A stretch of DNA of 64,000 nt from Siphonodentalium dalli (taxonomy: Eukaryota; Mollusca; Scaphopoda; Gadilida; Siphonodentaliidae), in the NCBI GenBank assembly GCA_032622095.1, contig CP136065.1, positions 22,434,134 to 22,498,133 on the forward strand, written 5' to 3'. Positions 58,216-64,000 of this stretch are shown here, piece by piece; positions within the stretch are counted from its first letter, which is position 1; the number at the start of each line of letters is the position of its first letter. The position numbers and the translations under genes were made by a program. The notes beneath the pieces are model-generated. The model was not told the DNA's origin. It did not search any database and saw only the letters and a list, made by a program, of their open reading frames with translations.

Positions 58216-59345
58216 TTTCTGATTCAACGCTCACCGTTCATGGCCAATTGTACGCTTTGTTCGCAAAAGTAATATCTAAATGTTGCAATATTAATGAAGT
58301 GGAGATGCTAACCTTTCGAATGATGTATAATATGTATTTTTACATAGCGTAAAACGCGAGTAATATGCGCTTATATCTCTGTTCCTGATTCCTGTTAGTC
58401 GGATATTTTCCAGTTTTTAGCTAATTTCTTATTCAACGCTCGCCGTTCCTGGCCAAATGTACGCTTTGTTCGCAATATTAGTGTCTAAATGTTGCAATAT
58501 ATTGAAGGGGATATGCTAACCTTTCGAATGATGTATAATATGTATTTTTACATAGCGTAAAACGCGAGAAATGTGAGCTTATATCTCTGTTCCTGATTCC
58601 TGTTAGTCGGATTTTTTCCAGTTTTTAGCTAATTTCTTATTCAACGCTCGCCGTTCCTGACCAAGTGTATGCTTTGTTCGCAATATTAGTGTCTAAATGT
58701 TGCACTATTAATGAAGGGGCTATGCTAACCTTTCGAATGATGTATAATATGTATTTTTACATATCGTAAATCGCGAGAAATGTGAGCTTATATCTCTGTT
58801 CTTGATTCCTGTTAGTTTGATTTTTTCCAGTTTTTAGCTAATTTCTTATTCAACGCTCGCCGTTCCTGGCCAAATGTACGCTTTGTTCGCAATATTAGTG
58901 TCTAAATGTTGCAATATTAATGAAGGGGATATGCTAACCTTTCGAATGATTATAATATGTATTTTTACATAGCGTAAAACGCGAGAAATGTGAGCTTATA
59001 TCTTTGTTCTTGATTCCTGTTAGTCGGATTTTTTCCAGTTTTTAGCTAATTTCTTATTCAACGCTCGCCGTTCCTGGCCAATTGTACGCTTTGTTCGCAA
59101 CATTGTTGTCTAAATGGTGCAATATGAATGAAGGGAAGATGCTAACCTTTCGAAGGATGTATAATATGTATTTTTACATAGCGTAAATCGCGAGAAATGT
59201 GAGCTTATATCTCTGTTCTTGATTCCTGTTAGTCGGATATTTTCCAGTTTTTAGCTAATTTCTTATTCAACGCTCGCCGTTCCTGGCCAAATGTACGCTT
59301 TGTTCGCAATATTAGTGTCTAAATGTTGAACTATTAACGAAGGTT
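58216..59345 (-). repeat. 208-bp tandem array, right copy (about 5 units)
   Basis: Units of the 49052-50990 array in reverse orientation (TTTCTTATTCAACGCTCGCC at intervals of about 208). It is shorter than the left array by roughly four units and lacks the left array's terminal leader, so the two ends are not symmetrical. Confidence 0.95.
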
Positions 59346-59359
59346 AAACGGAACGGAAA

Positions 59360-60052
59360 TTGTCTTTGTTTTTTTCGTTGTGTAGGCTGGGTGTTACGAA
59401 AACAGTCAAGAAGGTATTTCTCCATAGGCTCATTGAAGCAGACGAGACAAATGGGAGGAGTCCCTTCTTATCTGAAATCCGTAACATTCTAACCAAATTT
59501 GGGATGGATGAACTTTGGAAGTCATTTGTTGTGAGCTTATCTGTACCCTCGAAAGAATCGTGTAAACGGACCATTAAGTCAAATTTTGAAATAATGTCAC
59601 AATCGCAATGGCGGGTGCGAGGCGATCCTGATTTTATACGATTTAACATTGTTAATCCAGAACTTTCTATCTCTCATATATGGACTATCTGCAGAAACCA
59701 CCCTTCGACCAAAGAAGACATTTTCGTTACAATTGGCTTACTGTGTACACCAATGTATATGACTGATTCTGTATGTGACCATTGTCAAATTCCCTACATT
59801 GACATCGTTACTCATGTCGTTAATGATTGTATGTTTCTTAATCAGTTACGTAACCAAATCTGGTACGAATTCATTGATAGTTTTACTGTGGAATGTTACA
59901 TGTTCATCAATAGTATGAGTTGGATTCAGCAAACTGCACTATTCCTCGGGTATATCCCACCAAATCTAGATGAATATGTTGAGGACACAGTTGCATTTTG
60001 TCGTTTCTTCATCTCCTCAACATCGAAGTTATGGAAAATGTGGGTACACTAA
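59360..60052 (+). pseudogene. LINE ORF2 C-terminal fragment
   Basis: 230 open codons ending at the stop at 60050-60052. It starts only after the palindrome edge; the first ATG-like codon at 59360 is not a true start. The composition matches the region downstream of the RT in CR1/L2-like LINEs: LGVTKTVKKVFLHRLIEADE, a Trp/Arg-rich segment, then a Cys/His motif (SVCDHCQIPYIDIVTHVVND, then C). No catalytic residues remain. Position and strand make it the likely 3' end of the LINE whose ORF1 lies at 36801-48964, with about 700 codons of endonuclease and RT missing at the palindrome. Confidence 0.75.
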
Positions 60053-60393
60053 CAACTTGAAATTTTGAGACGTAATCCATAGCAGATGATTGTTAGCAGT
60101 GTAATTTATACTTAAGCTTAGATTCTGCACCCATAATTTGGGGTCGATTTTAATATGACATGTTCATACGTATGTGTAATATGATGTCTCATATTATATT
60201 CTCAGATTAAGAACATAGTATCAATATGAGTGTTCGTGTATACGAGAATGTTTATATTAACTTAGTATATTGAGTTCTTATTCATATTTGTCTGCGTGGA
60301 TTTAGGTGAGATTTTGAACATCAACATGGGTCTGCCTGTGTATCAGATAGTCATGTGTAAATGTTCAAAATATTCCATTGATTTCGCTAACAG
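60053..60393 (+). other. LINE 3' untranslated part
   Basis: AT-rich, no gene. It joins the ORF2 C-terminus to an ATC tract, in the same order as the loop LINE and its GAT tract. Confidence 0.5.
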
Positions 60394-60588
60394 TATCATC
60401 ATCATCATCATCATCATCTTCATCATCATCTTCACCATCATCACCATTATCATCAGCATCGTCGCCATCATCATCATCCTCATAATCATCGTCATCATCG
60501 TCGTCGTCATCATCGTCCTCATCATCATCATCATCATCATAATCATCATCATCATCATCATCACCATCATCGTCTTCATCGTCGTCAT
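60394..60588 (+). repeat. ATC trinucleotide microsatellite
   Basis: About 195 bases of ATC with CTC, GTC and ACC variants, downstream of the LINE fragment. On this strand it is the complement of the GAT/GAC tract at 53484. Long Ile-, Met- or Asp-rich frames are artefacts. Confidence 0.96.
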
Positions 60589-60733
60589 AATGTAACATTT
60601 AGGATTTTGTATTTTTTTGTTTTCATTTATGTATTATCTGGTGGTGGGATTGTTGATTGTGTTGATTATATAAGATATAATTATATATGTAACTCTTCAG
60701 TTATGGAGGAAAATAAAGATATATATATATATA

Positions 60734-61748
60734 TACAAAAGCATATGGCTACGGGCAACAGACCACGACACACCAGGCTTACCATGGCTGTTTGGCCCGG
60801 TGTGAGAAAATTTTGAAAGTTGAAACAAGAAAATCGCAAATTCTAGCATCTAGACTGGCCTCAACTGAAGCTTTCCTATTGTGTTGGAAATTTCAAACCT
60901 CATACTCCCCCTCAGGTTGGAAAATTCTCCAACTGATGACCATTTCAGTCCACAAATTTGACCAAATATAGTAAAATATTGTTAAACTTATTAGCATTTT
61001 TGTATTGGCCACAGCGGAGACACAATGACACACCGGGCCGACCATGGTTCAGTCCGGTGTGGGAAAATTTTGTAATCTGAACAAGAAAATCGCAAAATCC
61101 TAGCATCTAGACTAGCCTCAAGCCCTCATAGGTTGGAAATTTTACAACTGATGACAATTCCAATGACAATGTTGACCAAATGTATGATATTGTTTTCTTA
61201 AATTAACTAGCAGTTTTTGACTGACCATGGTGGAGTGACCAGGACACAAGCTTTCCAACTGTTGGAAATTTCCAACCTGACACCCCCCTGAGGTTGGAAA
61301 ATTTCCAACTGATGACTATTTCAGTCCAAATATTTTTACCAAAAATAAGAAAATTTTCAAATATTGGTCCAAAAACAATTAATTCCCCGCAAGAAATTGT
61401 TTGAAAATCAAACTACAAAAACATGTTCAACATATGTTGGTGTGAAATTTCCAACTAATGTAATGGCAGGTATGAAATTTCCAACTGTTGAAAATTTTGA
61501 CCAAAGTTGGGGGGGTGAGACACCCCCCCCCCACAAACGCCCCTGTCGCCACGTCTCTGCTGTGACGCATTCCCCTGTAGATTATCTCAATGTCGGGGTC
61601 AAATATAACTTCTTATGAGGCAATTATATAATTTAGTTTTCTGCTTTTTCAACTATTTCAATTTCGAACCTATTCCAATACTAACGTAGCAGTCGTCAAA
61701 CAAATATTATGGGTTGTATGGTTTTCGGAAACATGATACACTGGTATC
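60734..61748 (+). repeat. 1,015-bp direct repeat, copy 2
   Basis: Partner of 35271-36285 with about a dozen differences. It begins right after a TATATATATATATA tract (60718-60733) and ends GGTATC, followed by CACTCC. The outer flanks of the two copies share ACTCCA (35265-35270 and about 61750-61755). Confidence 0.92.
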
Positions 61749-62537
61749 CACTCCAATGAACAAATTTCTCTCTCAATGTATTCACCAGAATATGGAAGAA
61801 AGGGAATTTTCGTGTTCTCGAAATTAGTGTAAACAATATTTATTTGAACAGAACAACACATTGACAATTATACATATTGAGTAAAAAAACATAGTTCAAA
61901 TGAGGATTAGATAACAAGCCATGAGCCTATGGCTTTTATAAAAAAATTTTCCTCCAAAAATGTTACCCCGAGTGTCAATACAGACAGCTACAGGGTAAAA
62001 AGGACGGGAATTTGAATATTGTTCTGTGTTTTCAAATAAATGTTGGGAAGTTAGTTAAGCGAGTGCAGGGATCAGAAAGATGGAGGAGTGATAGAAGGGA
62101 GGAGATTATGAAATAGACAAGAAAGGTAATAAAGTAGGTGGAAAAGAAGTGTGATAAATGCTGTATACAATAATCCCTCAGTCATAATCTAAATTTTACA
62201 TTATGGCGTTAAATCATGGTGTGTTGTCCAATATAGAAACGGAATTAGACCCCAAATACGTCTCGGCACCCAGGAGAGATGATGCATGAAAATAAGTATA
62301 TATTAGGATAATTGTTATACTTGTATTGCGTATCAATATAATCTAGATACAATTAGTACATGTAAGTACAATCAGTAGTAAGTCCATTAATATGACAAGG
62401 TCAGCACGGTTGAGCATGCACTCCGTGGGCAGACAGGCGGATATGCCCGAACACAATGTGCAGAAACGCGACTTACATATTTATACATACAAGTTATGCA
62501 CCTCATGTTCGCATACACGACCCCCTGCGCACGGAGC
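61749..62537 (-). other. Non-coding; probable 3' untranslated part of the minus-strand LINE
   Basis: No gene on either strand. The part nearest 62537 lies directly downstream of the minus-strand LINE stop codon and may be its 3' end. A small CCATGAGCCTATGG dyad occurs near 61919. Confidence 0.4.
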
Positions 62538-64000
62538 TCACACATTATCGAAACGTCGACTTTGGATAATAAACAGTTGTACAGCTTCAAATATTATAGA
62601 ATTTGTTTCATCGGACATCTCATTAGACCCATATAATAGGACATCAATGTTCACATCTGCTGGCGAAAATGGCAGAGCGGCTATCATATCAGCTCTAATT
62701 TGACTATATTGGGGACATTGCAAAAGAAAGTGGTACGCGGATTCAACTACAAATTCCCCACAAGAGCAAAATGGGGGATCTCTTACGTAATTTACAACAA
62801 GATCTTTGTTCAGATGGCTGCACCCCAGTCTCATTCTTGTGTGATATACTTGGCCTCTACGAGAGTGACTATGATAATAAAACTTAGCTAAATTAGTATG
62901 ATCGACCTTCAGAAGACGCTTGAATTCTTCCACGGTTGATGATGCTTTTATTGAGACAGGTATATTATTCCATGCGCGTATTGCTGACGGTAAGAACGTA
63001 TCCATATATTTATTTCTGTTACTATTTGGAGGGTGAATACTTACGCGTCTGTGATTATATCCAGAAGATGTCGAATCGGGTGGGATCATGGTTGAAAGAT
63101 AAGATGGGGTCTGATTTCTATGCATCTTGTAAAATAATATCATTTGTTGAGTATGTCTCCTGGATGAAAGGGTTTCCCAACCAGTTTCAAATAATAAGTT
63201 TTTATCACTGACACTTCTGGTAGCCCCAGTAACAATACTCGCCATCTCATATTGAATATCTTCAATTTTGTCACTCTTATAAATTGGTATATTATTCCAA
63301 ACAGGTGACGCATATTCGAGTATCGGCCTTACATATGAGAAATAGGATTTTTCAAGTGTTGTCCTGCTCAGTCGGAATTTATGTCTCCGAATATGATTTA
63401 CTCTTTTCCAGGCCTTTTCGGTTATCGTTTGTATGTGAGTTTCCCAGGATCCGTTGTTATCGAAAGAGACACCTAGATGTTTATGAGAACTTACCTCTGT
63501 AACTTGCGATGCCGCCATAATTAATGGTGGGTGAACAATAGCAGAATTCATCCTTGATACTATTAACGCTTCCGTTTTTAAAGGATTAAATTTTACTAAC
63601 CACATTTTTGACCAGTTCACAATAGTTTGAATGTCATTGTTCATGATTTCTGCAGCTAACGTTGGATTTTCAACACATAAATATATTGAAGTATCGTCTG
63701 CAAAAAGTCGTATATTACATATAATATTTTCAGTTATATCATTAATGTATACAAGAAAGAGGAGTGGACCTAAGATATATCCATGTGGTACGCCTGCTGA
63801 AACATCATGCCAATCTGAGCTAGTATTGTCAATTAGGACTCTCTGTTGTCTGGATTGTAAATATGATTTAATCAAGTTATATGCCTTGCCATTGATACCC
63901 ATTTTCGAGAGTTTATGTAGAAGCCCCTTATGCCACACTTTATCAAAAGCCTTACTGATGTCACAAAAGATATAACGCACATCTTTACCTTCATCGAGTG
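62538..64000 (-). CDS. CR1/Jockey-like LINE reverse transcriptase, 3' part (partial at window edge)
   Basis: Open from the window edge; the frame continues upstream of the GTG at 63980 through LDEGKD, so this is the 3' part of ORF2. It encodes the polymerase that copies LINE RNA at a nicked target. Blocks: RYIFCDISKAFDKVWHKGLL, GVPHGYILGPLLFLVYIND, the catalytic FADDTS, WSKMWLVKFNPLKTE, HKHLGVSFD, then the thumb and connection (YVRPILEYASPVW), an IRAWNNIPVSI block, and a C-terminal Cys/His motif (FCSCGEFVVESAYHFLLQC). No stop or shift over about 485 codons, the least damaged LINE here. His replaces the usual Gln in the VPQG block, which could impair activity. Confidence 0.93.
   Translation of the reverse strand, partial: LDEGKDVRYIFCDISKAFDKVWHKGLLHKLSKMGINGKAYNLIKSYLQSRQQRVLIDNTSSDWHDVSAGVPHGYILGPLLFLVYINDITENIICNIRLFADDTSIYLCVENPTLAAEIMNNDIQTIVNWSKMWLVKFNPLKTEALIVSRMNSAIVHPPLIMAASQVTEVSSHKHLGVSFDNNGSWETHIQTITEKAWKRVNHIRRHKFRLSRTTLEKSYFSYVRPILEYASPVWNNIPIYKSDKIEDIQYEMASIVTGATRSVSDKNLLFETGWETLSSRRHTQQMILFYKMHRNQTPSYLSTMIPPDSTSSGYNHRRVSIHPPNSNRNKYMDTFLPSAIRAWNNIPVSIKASSTVEEFKRLLKVDHTNLAKFYYHSHSRRGQVYHTRMRLGCSHLNKDLVVNYVRDPPFCSCGEFVVESAYHFLLQCPQYSQIRADMIAALPFSPADVNIDVLLYGSNEMSDETNSIIFEAVQLFIIQSRRFDNV

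Larger units (their letters stand above)
49045..59345. repeat. 10.3-kb nested palindromic complex
   Basis: Left and right halves mirror each other: the 208-bp array 49052-50990 against 58216-59345, 50991-51390 against 57801-58215, and 51391-52428 against 54760-55801. The right half contains a second, smaller palindrome (55802-57800) built from the same 208-bp family plus other sequence. The loop (52429-54759) carries a LINE fragment and a microsatellite. The complex lies between LINE ORF1 (ending 48964) and an ORF2 C-terminus (59360 on), apparently replacing most of ORF2. No transposase or terminal target duplication is visible. Confidence 0.88.

Noticed and set aside
60296-60598. Ile-rich, Met-rich and Asp-rich frames
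   Set aside because: Shadows of the ATC microsatellite.

Overview
This window is AT-rich, non-coding-dominated eukaryotic (metazoan) DNA made almost entirely of repeats and transposable elements. I found no host gene, rRNA, tRNA or CRISPR array. The LINE families present (a CR1/Jockey-like reverse transcriptase, an L1/Tx1-like ORF2, and LINE C-termini with Cys/His zinc motifs), a Ty3 LTR element, foldback DNA and long GAT/ATC tracts fit a marine invertebrate, most likely a mollusc. That placement is an inference from family resemblance, not from a diagnostic gene.

Layout. 0-9.9 kb: a small TA-flanked MITE, a roughly 35-copy 83-bp satellite, a hairpin-ended element carrying a 164-bp array, and a retroelement-like relic. 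9.9-17.3 kb: arrays of a 173-bp unit with a recent internal duplication at about 4.25 kb spacing, then a decayed array of a second repeat family. 17.3-19.9 kb: a 2.6-kb terminal-inverted-repeat element whose 5-bp target duplication can be read because it interrupts a copy of that second family. 20.2-25.2 kb: a diverged relative of a foldback element, a broken Ty3-type pol fragment, and the 5' part of a broken L1/Tx1-like ORF2. 25.2-30.9 kb: a 5.63-kb foldback element that splits this LINE, with TAGTCGGGG ends and an ACT target duplication. 30.9-35.3 kb: the rest of that LINE and old non-coding relics.

35.3-61.7 kb is a nested stack bounded by two 1,015-bp direct repeats. A LINE ORF1 begins at 36.8 kb and is cut by a nearly complete 10.2-kb Ty3-type LTR retrotransposon (LTRs about 1,050 bp and about 99% alike). 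ORF1 resumes at 48.1 kb and is followed by a 10.3-kb nested palindrome, whose loop carries another LINE 3' end and a 0.9-kb GAT/GAC tract. A LINE ORF2 C-terminus with an ATC tract lies on the far side. 61.7-64 kb: the 3' part of a minus-strand CR1/Jockey-like LINE that is open to the window edge and is the least damaged LINE here.

The elements relate through nesting: each insertion dates what it interrupts. The LTR element, the foldback, the 173-bp cassette duplication and the palindrome all look young, differing between copies by roughly one to a few percent in the stretches I compared by eye. The most unusual objects are the two large palindromic structures.
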